A stretch of DNA of 64,000 nt from the NCBI GenBank assembly GCA_016719465.1, contig JADJYY010000013.1:19257-83256 (forward strand). Direction: 5' to 3'. Positions 29,372-38,792 of the stretch are shown here, in pieces. A program made the translations under genes and the position numbers. The notes under the pieces are model-generated. The model was not told where the DNA came from. It did no database searches and worked only from the letters and a program-made list of their open reading frames with translations. The first letter of the stretch is position 1, and every line of letters starts with the position of its first letter. The DNA comes from Hydrogenophilales bacterium. GTDB lineage: Bacteria > Pseudomonadota > Gammaproteobacteria > Burkholderiales > Thiobacillaceae.

Positions 29372-31060
29372 ATGCTTAATCTGGCCGTCCGACCCTACCG
29401 GGAACACGCCTACCAGGCCCTGCGCCAGGCCGGCATGCCCGCCCTCCTCGCCCGCCTGTTCGCGGCCCGGGGCATAGCCGCGCCGGCGGAAATGAAATCC
29501 AGGCTGGCGGAACTGCTGCCGGTGGGCGATCTGAAAAACGCCGAGGCGGCCGGCGCGCGCCTGGCCGACGCCATCGCCCGTCAGGAGAAGCTGCTGGTGG
29601 TGGCCGACTACGACGCCGACGGCGCCACCGCCTGCGCCGTCGCCATGGCCGGCCTTTCCGCCCTGGGCGCCCGGGTGGACTACCTGGTACCCAACCGCTT
29701 CGAGTATGGGTATGGCCTGTCGCCGGAAATCGTCCGCATCGCGGCGGAGCGCGCGCCCGACCTGCTCATCACCGTGGACAACGGCATCGCCGCCCACGCC
29801 GGCATCGAGGAAGCCCGGCGCTTAGGGCTGGAAGTGCTGGTCACCGACCACCACCTGCCGGCCGAGACCCTGCCGGACGCCCTCATCGTCAACCCCAACC
29901 AGCCCGGCTGCTCCTTTGCCAGCAAGCACCTGGCCGGCGTGGGCGTCATGTTCTACGTGCTGATGGCCCTGCGCGCGGAGCTGCGCAAACGCGGCGCCTT
30001 CGCGGCTCAACCGGAACCCAACCTGGCCGACCTGCTGGACCTGGTGGCCCTGGGCACCGTGGCCGACGTGGTGCGGCTGGACGCCAACAACCGCCTGCTG
30101 GTGGCCCAGGGCCTGGCCCGCATCCGCCAGGGCAAGGCCCGGCCCGGCATCCAGGCCCTGTTCCAGGTGGCCGGCCGCCCCCTCGCCCGGGCCGGCAGCG
30201 AGGACCTGGGCTTCACCATCGGCCCCCGCCTCAACGCCGCCGGCCGCCTCTCGGACATGGGCCTGGGCATCGAATGCCTGCTGGCACCCGACCGCAATCA
30301 TGCCCTGCCCCTGGCCGGCGAACTGGACCAGCTCAACCGGGAACGGCGCGGCATCGAAGCGGAAATGCAGGACCAGGCCCTGGCCCTGCTGGACGGCATC
30401 CAGGTCGCCGACGGCGCCAGCATCGTCCTGTTCGACCCGAGCTGGCACCAGGGCGTGGTGGGCCTGTTGGCCTCGCGCCTGAAGGAACGCCACCACCGCC
30501 CCACCCTCATCTTCGCCGACGCCGGCGACGGCCTGCTGCGCGGCTCCGGCCGCGCCATCCCCGGCCTGCACCTGCGCGACGCCCTGGATTTGGTGGACCG
30601 CCGCCTGCCCGGCGTCATCCTCAAGTACGGCGGCCACGCCGCCGCCGCCGGCCTCACCCTGCGGCGGGAACACCTGGAAGCCTTTACCAGCGCCTTCGAA
30701 ACCGTGGCCCAGGAAAGCCTGTCCGCCGCCGACCTGATCCGCGTCATCGAAACCGACGGCGAACTCACCCCCGCCGAATTCACCCTGGAAAACGCCGAAG
30801 CCCTGCGCAACACCGTCTGGGGCCAGGGCTTCCCCGCCCCCGCCTTCCAGGGCGAGTTCAGCGTGCAAAGCCAAAGGCTGGTGGGGGAAAAACACCTGAA
30901 ACTGCGCCTGGCCGGCAAGGGTCTGGCCGCGGACGCCATGCTGTTCTTCCACGACACGCCCCTACCCGAACGAATTCAGGCGGTGTATCGGCTGGAGGTG
31001 AACGAGTGGAACGGGGTGCGGAGTTTGCAGCTCAATGTGGCGCATTGGGCTGGGGTGTGA
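29372..31060 (+). CDS. recJ: Single-stranded-DNA exonuclease RecJ
   Basis: RecJ degrades single-stranded DNA 5' to 3' in RecF-pathway recombination and mismatch repair. The 562-residue protein has the DHH-family motifs: DYDADGATA (about 79-87), ITVDNGIAA, VTDHH (about 157-161), and later GPRLNAAGRL. The DHHA1 domain has VLFDPSWHQGVVGLLASRL, GSGRAIPGLHL and KYGGHAAAAGLTL. The start at the ATG at 29372 gives the usual N-terminus; the open frame upstream is antisense to the ferredoxin-reductase gene. Confidence 0.96.
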   Translation: MLNLAVRPYREHAYQALRQAGMPALLARLFAARGIAAPAEMKSRLAELLPVGDLKNAEAAGARLADAIARQEKLLVVADYDADGATACAVAMAGLSALGARVDYLVPNRFEYGYGLSPEIVRIAAERAPDLLITVDNGIAAHAGIEEARRLGLEVLVTDHHLPAETLPDALIVNPNQPGCSFASKHLAGVGVMFYVLMALRAELRKRGAFAAQPEPNLADLLDLVALGTVADVVRLDANNRLLVAQGLARIRQGKARPGIQALFQVAGRPLARAGSEDLGFTIGPRLNAAGRLSDMGLGIECLLAPDRNHALPLAGELDQLNRERRGIEAEMQDQALALLDGIQVADGASIVLFDPSWHQGVVGLLASRLKERHHRPTLIFADAGDGLLRGSGRAIPGLHLRDALDLVDRRLPGVILKYGGHAAAAGLTLRREHLEAFTSAFETVAQESLSAADLIRVIETDGELTPAEFTLENAEALRNTVWGQGFPAPAFQGEFSVQSQRLVGEKHLKLRLAGKGLAADAMLFFHDTPLPERIQAVYRLEVNEWNGVRSLQLNVAHWAGV

Positions 31061-31258
31061 ATGTCATTGGGTAACGGCTTGTTCAAGATTGACCGGCTGT
31101 AATCGGCCATCTCCGGCCCTTGGTTGTGCCAAGAAAATACGATTCTGGGTGGCGGGTTCGACTCCGACAGCTGCCAGCCGCAAAACTGGTATGGTCGACA
31201 AGTCGTCGGCCAAAGCAGTAGGTGTAGTCCAGAGCCGAATTAGCACATCCGCTGCCCG

Positions 31259-34200
31259 TCATATCCTCAATCGCACCCCTGGACCACTCCCCAGTACTTG
31301 TACGTCAGCGACGACGTCACCCTCCTGAATCTCGGAAACCGTGACCGTCACTGGCCAGTCCCCCAAGTGATATACCCCGTGCTCGCTACGACTAACGTCG
31401 AAATCCGCGCTCCCGATCGAAGGCACACCGTTCTTCATCTTCACCACTACCGTATCACGCGTCGTGAGATTGCGGATATCAATCCGCCGGACCTCGTAGT
31501 CGCAGATAACATCGAGCATGATCTCGTTGGCGCGAACAGTGATCTCGTCTGCCTTCCTGCGACTACCACCAACAGGCAGGCCGGAATCCTTCGCCGATTC
31601 CGTCAATTCGACTGCCTCTAGAGCTTGCCCGCCTCCTGCCTGTGTCGTTTTGATGTTCGCCGACTGGGGTCTTGACCCGTCGAGGCCCATCGCTGTGGCG
31701 AGTGGCTTCGTCAAGAGGGGGGGCGTTTCCACAGTTATTGACGCAATCGCAGCCCCTCCCTCTGGTGGCAAAACAACAAGTTCTGGTACGTTCTTCGCTA
31801 CCGGCTCAACCGTGCCAACTTGGCGTTCTTCATAGAAGCGCTCGATCGCTTCGTGATAGCCATGAAGGTTAATGGTGAGCGGCAGGTGCGCAAGGTCGAT
31901 CGACCACTCCCGCGCAGACCGCTTGTACTGTTCCTCGATGCGCCGACGGACCTTCGTCTGGTTCGTCACCTGGGCAAGCCCAACATTGGCGAAGACCAGC
32001 CGCTCGTGCGCGAACTCAACGATCGCGCGATCGGTATGCCGGTCGCAGGACTTGAGCACCAGTTCGTAGTACTGCTGCATCAGCCGGTACTTCCCGGAAA
32101 GCTCCAGCACTGACCCCACCTCGAACGGCGAAATGCCACCCAGATCCTTGTTCCTTACCTTCAGTAGGCCGTCGAAGTACTGTTCGATGCGATCCTTCAG
32201 CTGAATGTCTAGTTGCTCCCGAACGATGTTCGCGGCCGCCAGCGCCCTAATGGCCGTACAGTGGACGTCCGGCGCATTGCTCACGACCGTGCCCAGCCAA
32301 GCCTGCTTGTCCTTGGCCATGTCCGGAACCGAATGCACGACCACGCAACTGAGGAATGCCCTCAGTTCCCCTAGTTCCCCTGTTTCCGCCAAGCGGGTAA
32401 TCAGCTTCGCCGCAAGAGTATGCGCGCGCGCATCCGCGCTCAGTTCATCAACTGGGATGTCGTCAAAAACGGCGAACGCCTTTGTTCCACGCAGCGCCAA
32501 GGCGAACTTCTCGAACCGCTCGGCGTCACCAGCCCCACGCAGGTCGGCGCCAATCCCAGCCACAACCTTCGCGGATATCTTCGACCTATCCCCAGCGTGC
32601 GTCGCCGCCAAGATACCGTCGAAGTCCTGTAGCCTCCTCAGGTACGACAGGTTTTCCGGGAACATTGCCGCGTTCGCAAGCGCAGGCAATAACACTTCAG
32701 GGACCTCCGCGTCCGGCCGCCGCGTGGCCTTCCATATCTCCGCCGCAGCCTTGCCATGCCCGCCGAGTGCAGTCAGCACCGCGTAACCAATGGACGGATG
32801 CGGTGTCCAGTCAAGACGCATCGAGACCGAAGCTACGTGTGCGTGATCACCGCGCGCAGCAGCCTGCGCCCGATCATCGCTCGGTGCCGCGTCGAGGCGC
32901 GCGAGAAGCGTTCCGAACGCTGCATCCAGCACCTCGCGCATGCGCTTGTCCGCCACACCTGCCACTCCGCTGCTATCTGCAATCGCGGCGTTCAGGGTGG
33001 CGAAGAATGCCCTCGCATCCTCTTCCTGGCGGTGGCTTCCCATGTACCGTGAGGCATGGAAACGCGGATCCCCAGCGACCCCCTTGTTGCGTGCTAGGTT
33101 AACGAAATCCGCGTATTCGCCCGCGAGCCAGTAGTTGTCTAGGGCATGCGGTACGTCGGGTATCCGTGCAAAGATTCGGCCCGCCTGCGTGAAATCTTCG
33201 CGGAAGTGGCATGCCCACGCCCGCGCCTTAAGCGCGTTCGACTCGTCTCCGACGCGGTCGAAGCGGCTGGCAGCGCGCTCGAGCAGGTACGGGTCGCGGT
33301 TATCGTAACCGTTGTCAAAAAACTGGCGTCCTATGTCGGCGCTATCGTCCAGCACATCTTCCTGCCAGGCTCCCATCTCCCCATTTATCGCCAAGCCGAG
33401 GTTCGCCAACTCCCAAGCCCCTCCCGACGTCTTGTACTGCCCGATCAGATCCTCGTAGCCTTGGCCGCGGGCAAAGCGCCAGAACTTCTCGATGGCCTCG
33501 CCGGTGTCGACGATGAGCAGGCGGCCGCGTGCGCGCGACAGCGCGACATAAAGCCGGTTCAGGAAATATTCGTAGGCCAGTCGGTCGCGGTTCCTCTTGG
33601 CCTGGGGCTCAGGTTTACCCAGTAGTGCCGGCAGTCCAGAAAATCGCCTCAGACAGTAGTCGCCAAACTTGTAGATCACCACGCGCCCGAATTCCATCCC
33701 TTTCGCGCGCATCGGGTTGAACACGTCACGCGACAACTTCCCGTCAGCTAGGGCAATGCGCGAGAGTTGCTCGTCGGCCTGTACGTATTCAACCTCCGTC
33801 TCCTCCTGGCTTGGGACTATGAACACCACATCGTCCGCCCTGCGCAGCGCGTCACGCGTTGCCGCTTCCGCAATGTCGAACAAAGCTGGATCTGGCGCCA
33901 CCTCGTTGCGCCATGTCTGCTGAGGCTTGAGACCGCCCACCTCGAATAAGATGCCGCGCAGCAACTGAATCAAATTGCAGAGGCGCACGATCGGCTCGGT
34001 CGAACGATAGTTGAACTCAAGTTCCCGGAAATTCACCTGTAGTTGGTGGCGCCCGGTAGGATCCAGTTCGCGTAGCAAGTTCTCACGGAAGCTATCGGAG
34101 AGGGCATTCCAGTCGAAGCCGGTGGGGTTGAGCGTCTGGAACGGATCGCCAGCGAAGGCGAACGGGATGCGCCCGAGCAAGTAGTGCGGGACGTCCCTCG

Positions 34201-35464
34201 CGGAAAACAGCGACAGGCGGAGAATCACCGCTAGTTCGTTTGAAGTGAAGTCCTGTGCTTCGTCGCAGACTATCGCGGGATAGCGCGCCAAACCGTCTTC
34301 AAGTCGCAGCACCTCTAGGGCGAGGTCTTGGTCGTCCCACAGGCCATCCCGCTCACAACGTGGCTTGTACCAACCATGCCAGATGCTCTTGTAGATCTGG
34401 CCGTACAAATCCTCATCGATAGACTTCTGCCGCTTGGGCAGTTCCGCATAGAGGTCCGGACTGAAGTCATCCCCCTGTCCATCCACCGGGCGGCGACCCT
34501 TGATGAACGTGCGTATGGCATGCCACGCCAGTTCGGGTGAGTTACGCAAATCCGCCGGGCGCGTTGCGTCCTGTGCAACGCTCTTGATCCACAGTTTGAG
34601 GAACGCTGGAAAATCGACGTACCGCGCCACGTGGTACTTTACGCGCACTTCCTCGTCGAGAAGCGAGAGCAACATGTCCCGGAATCCGGAGAATGCTCTG
34701 TTAATGGTCGCTCGCGCCGGGCCGCTGTCCATGTCGGGTGGATCCTCCAGTCGCCGGTAGTCGCACGCCAGGATCGTCGACACCGTCTCCTTCGCACGCT
34801 CAGTGAGCGCCGGGCTGTAGGTCAGGTAGAGCGGTGGATCACCAAGCGGTTCCTTTGTGGTGAGGTGGTGGTGTAGGTGCTCGGCGAACAGGTAGTGCAA
34901 TATGGTCGTTTTGCCCGACCCCGGCCGGCCATTAATGAATAGCGGGTATGGATTGCGCATCTCGCCGGGCGTTAGCAGAGTGTGCAGCAGCCCAAGCTCT
35001 TCCGGCGACAGCGACAGGTTTGCCTCCTTCCCGGCCTTCTGAAGGTTCACCCAGAGAGTGTCGTCAACAAGCACGAACTCTGGATAGGTTCGCAGCGAGA
35101 ACTTGCGCAGTTCTTCTTCTGCGAGCGCCTCACCGGCGCTGAATACTTCCGCGTAGCGGGCACGCAGATCATCCTCGCGGGGACCTTCCGGGAAACCGAC
35201 TGGGGCGACCAGCAGCAAGCCGTTCTGGAACTGGCGGTAGAGCACCCCCCGCTGGTTGCGGTCCGCAGGGTAGCGTGTCGCGGCTGTGCGATCCTCTTTC
35301 TTTGTCGAGACAACCAAGTCTTGGAGAATGGCGGCGAGCGACCACCGGAATTCAGTCATCTTAGGGACTTGAGCAACTCCACCCAGTCCAGGTTTCGTTG
35401 ATACTGGTTCGCCCCGATTGAGCGTGGCGGAGGCGACATCGAGGTAGCCGGCTTCAGTGCTCAA
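31259..35464 (-). CDS. UvrD-like superfamily 1 helicase with long C-terminal extension
   Basis: The 1401-residue protein has a full set of SF1 motifs: Walker A GRPGSGKTT (179-187), Walker B VCDEAQDF (399-406), AFAGDPFQTLNPTGF (436-450), NYRSTEPIVRL (485-495), AKGMEFGRVVI (587-597) and LYVALSRARGRLLIVD (638-653). Residues 1-165 are of unknown fold. About 700-1280 is a helical, TPR-like stretch (for example DRVGDESNALKARAWACHF). The last 100 residues look beta-rich. This layout resembles UvrD-TPR proteins such as eukaryotic TRANK1 rather than UvrD or Rep. The start is a TTG overlapping the stop of an upstream small gene; an ATG at 35359 is an alternative. Lower GC than its neighbours and nearby IS and toxin genes suggest transfer. 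A defence role is plausible but unproven. Confidence 0.75.
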   Translation of the reverse strand: MSTEAGYLDVASATLNRGEPVSTKPGLGGVAQVPKMTEFRWSLAAILQDLVVSTKKEDRTAATRYPADRNQRGVLYRQFQNGLLLVAPVGFPEGPREDDLRARYAEVFSAGEALAEEELRKFSLRTYPEFVLVDDTLWVNLQKAGKEANLSLSPEELGLLHTLLTPGEMRNPYPLFINGRPGSGKTTILHYLFAEHLHHHLTTKEPLGDPPLYLTYSPALTERAKETVSTILACDYRRLEDPPDMDSGPARATINRAFSGFRDMLLSLLDEEVRVKYHVARYVDFPAFLKLWIKSVAQDATRPADLRNSPELAWHAIRTFIKGRRPVDGQGDDFSPDLYAELPKRQKSIDEDLYGQIYKSIWHGWYKPRCERDGLWDDQDLALEVLRLEDGLARYPAIVCDEAQDFTSNELAVILRLSLFSARDVPHYLLGRIPFAFAGDPFQTLNPTGFDWNALSDSFRENLLRELDPTGRHQLQVNFRELEFNYRSTEPIVRLCNLIQLLRGILFEVGGLKPQQTWRNEVAPDPALFDIAEAATRDALRRADDVVFIVPSQEETEVEYVQADEQLSRIALADGKLSRDVFNPMRAKGMEFGRVVIYKFGDYCLRRFSGLPALLGKPEPQAKRNRDRLAYEYFLNRLYVALSRARGRLLIVDTGEAIEKFWRFARGQGYEDLIGQYKTSGGAWELANLGLAINGEMGAWQEDVLDDSADIGRQFFDNGYDNRDPYLLERAASRFDRVGDESNALKARAWACHFREDFTQAGRIFARIPDVPHALDNYWLAGEYADFVNLARNKGVAGDPRFHASRYMGSHRQEEDARAFFATLNAAIADSSGVAGVADKRMREVLDAAFGTLLARLDAAPSDDRAQAAARGDHAHVASVSMRLDWTPHPSIGYAVLTALGGHGKAAAEIWKATRRPDAEVPEVLLPALANAAMFPENLSYLRRLQDFDGILAATHAGDRSKISAKVVAGIGADLRGAGDAERFEKFALALRGTKAFAVFDDIPVDELSADARAHTLAAKLITRLAETGELGELRAFLSCVVVHSVPDMAKDKQAWLGTVVSNAPDVHCTAIRALAAANIVREQLDIQLKDRIEQYFDGLLKVRNKDLGGISPFEVGSVLELSGKYRLMQQYYELVLKSCDRHTDRAIVEFAHERLVFANVGLAQVTNQTKVRRRIEEQYKRSAREWSIDLAHLPLTINLHGYHEAIERFYEERQVGTVEPVAKNVPELVVLPPEGGAAIASITVETPPLLTKPLATAMGLDGSRPQSANIKTTQAGGGQALEAVELTESAKDSGLPVGGSRRKADEITVRANEIMLDVICDYEVRRIDIRNLTTRDTVVVKMKNGVPSIGSADFDVSRSEHGVYHLGDWPVTVTVSEIQEGDVVADVQVLGSGPGVRLRI

Positions 35465-35854
35465 GGGCAGCAGGCCTTTTTGACACCAGCGTCGATGCGG
35501 TCCTTGATAAAGGCTTCGAGGTTGCTTTCGTCAAAAGTAGCTTCTTCTATGAACTTGTTCCGGAATGCCTCTCCTCAAGGCGATGGTGGTAATCCTCGTT
35601 CTGTCCCTTGGCGAAGAACTTCGCGAATCGGATTACTCGATGCCCGGTGCTCTCCTGTATCAATTCGATTCCATACAGTCGGAAGGTCTTGCCGACCACT
35701 TTCTTCACGATCGGAGACGGAAGATGCTTTTTTTGTCGAGATTCGCAATGCTCTGCTGCTTTTCAATCTTCTCGGCAATGCTTTCGATGGAGTCGAACTG
35801 TGCGCAGTTGCGCCCTCGCTCGCACGCTGGCGTGATGTCTACGAAGATGGTCAA
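35461..35854 (-). pseudogene. Small partner gene of the helicase, two frameshifts
   Basis: Reading from a TTG at 35854 (GGAG five bases upstream) gives TIFVDITPACERGRNCAQFD and a helical stretch to NLDKK. The frame then breaks at a run of seven A. Adding one A continues as LPSPIVKKVVGKTFRLYGIE, then RVIRFAKFFAKGQNEDYHH. A second one-base correction near 35570 continues as FRNKFIEEATFDESNLEAFI and ends KKACCP at a TGA (35461-35463) that overlaps the helicase TTG start. Repaired, it is about 131 residues. I do not recognise the family. The start-stop overlap implies it was co-translated with the helicase. Confidence 0.55.
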
Positions 35855-36021
35855 GATAACTCCCTAATGTTAGCGCTCCAGAATCGGGCACCGGATTGAC
35901 GTATGAAACTACGTCGAGAATGCCAGGAGGTCAACAATGATGGAGAGGACGAACCCGCCTCGCGCTGTCCACGCAAGGTCAGCAGCGAAGGCCCGGTTTC
36001 GTGGAGGCCATTTGGTTTAAG

Positions 36022-36925
<904 letters not shown>

Positions 36926-36950
<25 letters not shown>

Positions 36951-37250
36951 TCCGCCTGGGCAAAAACGCACTTGCCAGCTTCAGGATCTCATTGGCCCGG
37001 CGCAACTCCTTGACCTCACGCTCCAGGGCCTTGATGCGGTCGTGCTCTTCGCTGGTGATGCCAGCACGCAGGCCGCTCTCGACCTCGTGCCTTGCACCCA
37101 TTCATGCAACGTCTGCGGCACACAGCCAATCTTCGGCGCAATCGATTCGATCGCCGCCCACTGCGAGGGATACTCGCCACGGTGTTCCTGCACCAGGCGC
37201 ACGGCGCTCGTTCACGAACTTCGGGGAATACTTAAGGTTTCTTTCTTCAT
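36926..37250 (-). pseudogene. IS3-family transposase OrfA, multiple frameshifts
   Basis: OrfA supplies the helix-turn-helix that binds the IS ends. The fragments read [49 protein letters not shown] and [20 protein letters not shown], in changing frames, then [10 protein letters not shown] and a stop. At least four frameshifts are needed to join them, more than in any other gene here, so this looks like true decay. Confidence 0.75.
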
Positions 37251-37280
37251 GGCTCCATCTTCTCAAGGAAAGGAGCCTCC

Positions 37281-37552
37281 TCAAAACCCGGGGCGATTCA
37301 GCACGAAGATAGTGTCGAGTTCGCTGAGGTCGCGGTACAAGGCGACATCGCCGCGCGAGCGGCGGCCGATGATCAGTTCCCGCTTGTCCATCTCGGCAGG
37401 CCGCCCGATGAGCGGGTTTTGTTCCAGCACGGCGATGGCCTGGATGATTTCCTGGATGCGGGCGGGGGCGTCTTCCACCTGGAAGTGGGCCAAGGGATCG
37501 AGGATGCCCTCGATGTCGCCGCCGACCTCGGGGCCAACTCGATTTTCGCCAT
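37281..37552 (-). pseudogene. parE: ParE/RelE-type toxin, frameshifted and truncated by the IS
   Basis: ParE toxins poison DNA gyrase. From the ATG at 37552 the frame reads MAKIELAP, then breaks. Adding one base near 37530 continues as EVGGDIEGILDPLAHFQ and LIGRPAEMDKRELIIGR, then ALYRDLSELDTIFVL. After VL the sequence enters the IS end and stops nine bases later, so the last strand with conserved Arg residues is missing. It is placed directly after the parD antitoxin. Almost certainly non-functional. Confidence 0.75.
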
Positions 37553-37554
37553 GC

Positions 37555-37839
37555 TTAGCGGCCCGGTTTGCGGGCGACGGGGCGACTCGGGGTTTTTCCG
37601 GCCATGCGGCCTTCGAGGTAAGCGCGCATTTCATGCCAGGGCAGGGTTTCTCCCGTGGCGACGAGCTTGGCGTAGCGCGCTTCGGCCTCATCGTGGAACG
37701 CTTGGCGTTGTTCTTCCTGTTCGGTCTTTTCCAAGATGGCCTGGAGGATGAAGTTGTGCGAGGTGGTGCCCGCACGCTCGGCGGCGGCGGCAAGGCGGGC
37801 TTTCAAGTCATCGGGCAGGCGAATGGTGGTGGTGCTCAT
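37555..37839 (-). CDS. parD: ParD-type antitoxin (ribbon-helix-helix)
   Basis: The 94-residue protein starts MSTTTIRLPDDLKARLAAAA, a ribbon-helix-helix DNA-binding domain with the usual RLP-DDLK pattern. A long charged helix follows that would wrap the toxin. It ends 2 bases before the parE start. As an antitoxin it normally represses its own promoter. Its toxin partner is broken, so it may persist as a neutral or cross-protecting antitoxin. Confidence 0.88.
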   Translation of the reverse strand: MSTTTIRLPDDLKARLAAAAERAGTTSHNFILQAILEKTEQEEQRQAFHDEAEARYAKLVATGETLPWHEMRAYLEGRMAGKTPSRPVARKPGR

Positions 37840-37888
37840 GGCGCGCTGCTGTTCGGCCGTTCCATGGAATGTCGCACTGCGGTGCTAC

Positions 37889-37977
37889 ATGTGGAATGAG
37901 GGGTGCAATGAGCGTTGCGCATTGCGCCGGAGGAAAACCCATCCGGCACAATGCCCTTCGGTTATTACACCCTACAT
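37889..37977. repeat. Imperfect palindromic dispersed repeat
   Basis: The left arm begins ATGTGGAATGAGGGGTGCAA. The right arm, read in reverse complement, begins ATGTAGGGTGTAATAACC. Both continue into a shared GGCATTGTGCCGG-like core. The whole 89 bases form an imperfect inverted repeat. Very similar GTAGGGTGCAATAAGCG-type sequences are scattered through many proteobacterial genomes. It lies upstream of parD and fills part of the gap to the cytochrome gene. Confidence 0.7.
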
Positions 37978-38059
37978 CCGCTGAGCATCCGCCCCCCAAG
38001 AGCTTGCCGACGATAAGTGTCGGTGGGCTGAAAGTCCGATAGGGGTATGCCGACGGCTT

Positions 38060-38527
38060 CTAATTGCGAGGGGCAAGCACCGACTTGCGCTCTTCCTCCG
38101 TAATGTCCTTGGCACGTTTCAGGTTCCAGCCGCCTACCCAGTTCTTGAACAGGGCCAGGTTGGCGGCGCGTTCGGCGTCATCCTTGCCGAGATACTTGTG
38201 CATGTTGCCGGGCTGGTTGTCCTTGGTGTTGGCGCCATCATCCAGTCGCCGCATCATGGCGCCGGTATCGCTGCCGTTGACCATGACCATGATGTTTTCA
38301 TAAGTGTCCATGCGCGGCCCGAGCTTCTTCGCTTTGTAGCCTTCCTGATCCTTCTTGAAAGCCTCCATGCTCGGGGCATCGCTGCCATGGCACTCGGCGC
38401 AACGCTTGTCCACCAGCTGGCGGATACCGTTATCGTAGGTGACCTTGGTCGTCGTGGAAGGGGCGGTGGAACAGGCTGCCACCAGTGCGCTCACCCCCAG
38501 CAAAGCCAGGGTGTTGTTTGCAAAATT
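38060..38527 (-). CDS. Monohaem c-type cytochrome lipoprotein
   Basis: The 155-residue protein has a lipoprotein signal ending LVAAC (lipidated Cys20) and one haem-binding motif CAECH (44-48) in LVDKRCAECHGSDAPSM. A candidate axial Met lies in the YENIMVMVNG region. It ends KSVLAPRN. The start at 38527 has GGAGACGG upstream. It is a membrane-anchored periplasmic electron carrier; partner enzymes are not adjacent. The 265-base gap upstream to the M48 gene has AT-rich TATATT/CATAAT sequences around 38570 that may be its promoter. Confidence 0.82.
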   Translation of the reverse strand, partial: NFANNTLALLGVSALVAACSTAPSTTTKVTYDNGIRQLVDKRCAECHGSDAPSMEAFKKDQEGYKAKKLGPRMDTYENIMVMVNGSDTGAMMRRLDDGANTKDNQPGNMHKYLGKDDAERAANLALFKNWVGGWNLKRAKDITEEERKSVLAPRN

Positions 38528-38792
38528 CATTTCCGTCTCCTCGTTTGCGCGCGCATGCGCGTTGCGCATTATGAATATATTGTGAAAAAAGCTTGTATCA
38601 CCAGTTGCGCCCGGTCGCTGCCAGTTCGACCTGGGCCACCAGAGCTTCGCATGCCAGGGGTGTCAGATATGCCCGAATCCTGGCCGTTCACTCAATCATA
38701 TCGATGGGCTTTTTGGGATCGACACCGACCGGCGAAGCACCGACTTCCCGGAGAGAAATTTTGCGCCGATCGTTGAATCCGCTCCCGACTCC

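Noticed and set aside
31151..31170. T-arm-like sequence GGCGGGTTCGACTCCGACAG, suggesting a tRNA/tmRNA end or attachment site at the left edge of the accessory region
   Set aside because: The flanking bases do not form a 5-bp T stem, there is no acceptor or anticodon arm, and no second copy is seen at the right side of the region.
35480..35899. Plus-strand open frames upstream of the helicase
   Set aside because: The minus strand gives a coherent protein after two single-base corrections and overlaps the helicase start, which explains the region better.
37102..37284. Separate small genes in the IS region
   Set aside because: They are fragments of OrfA and OrfB of one IS3-family transposase in shifting frames.
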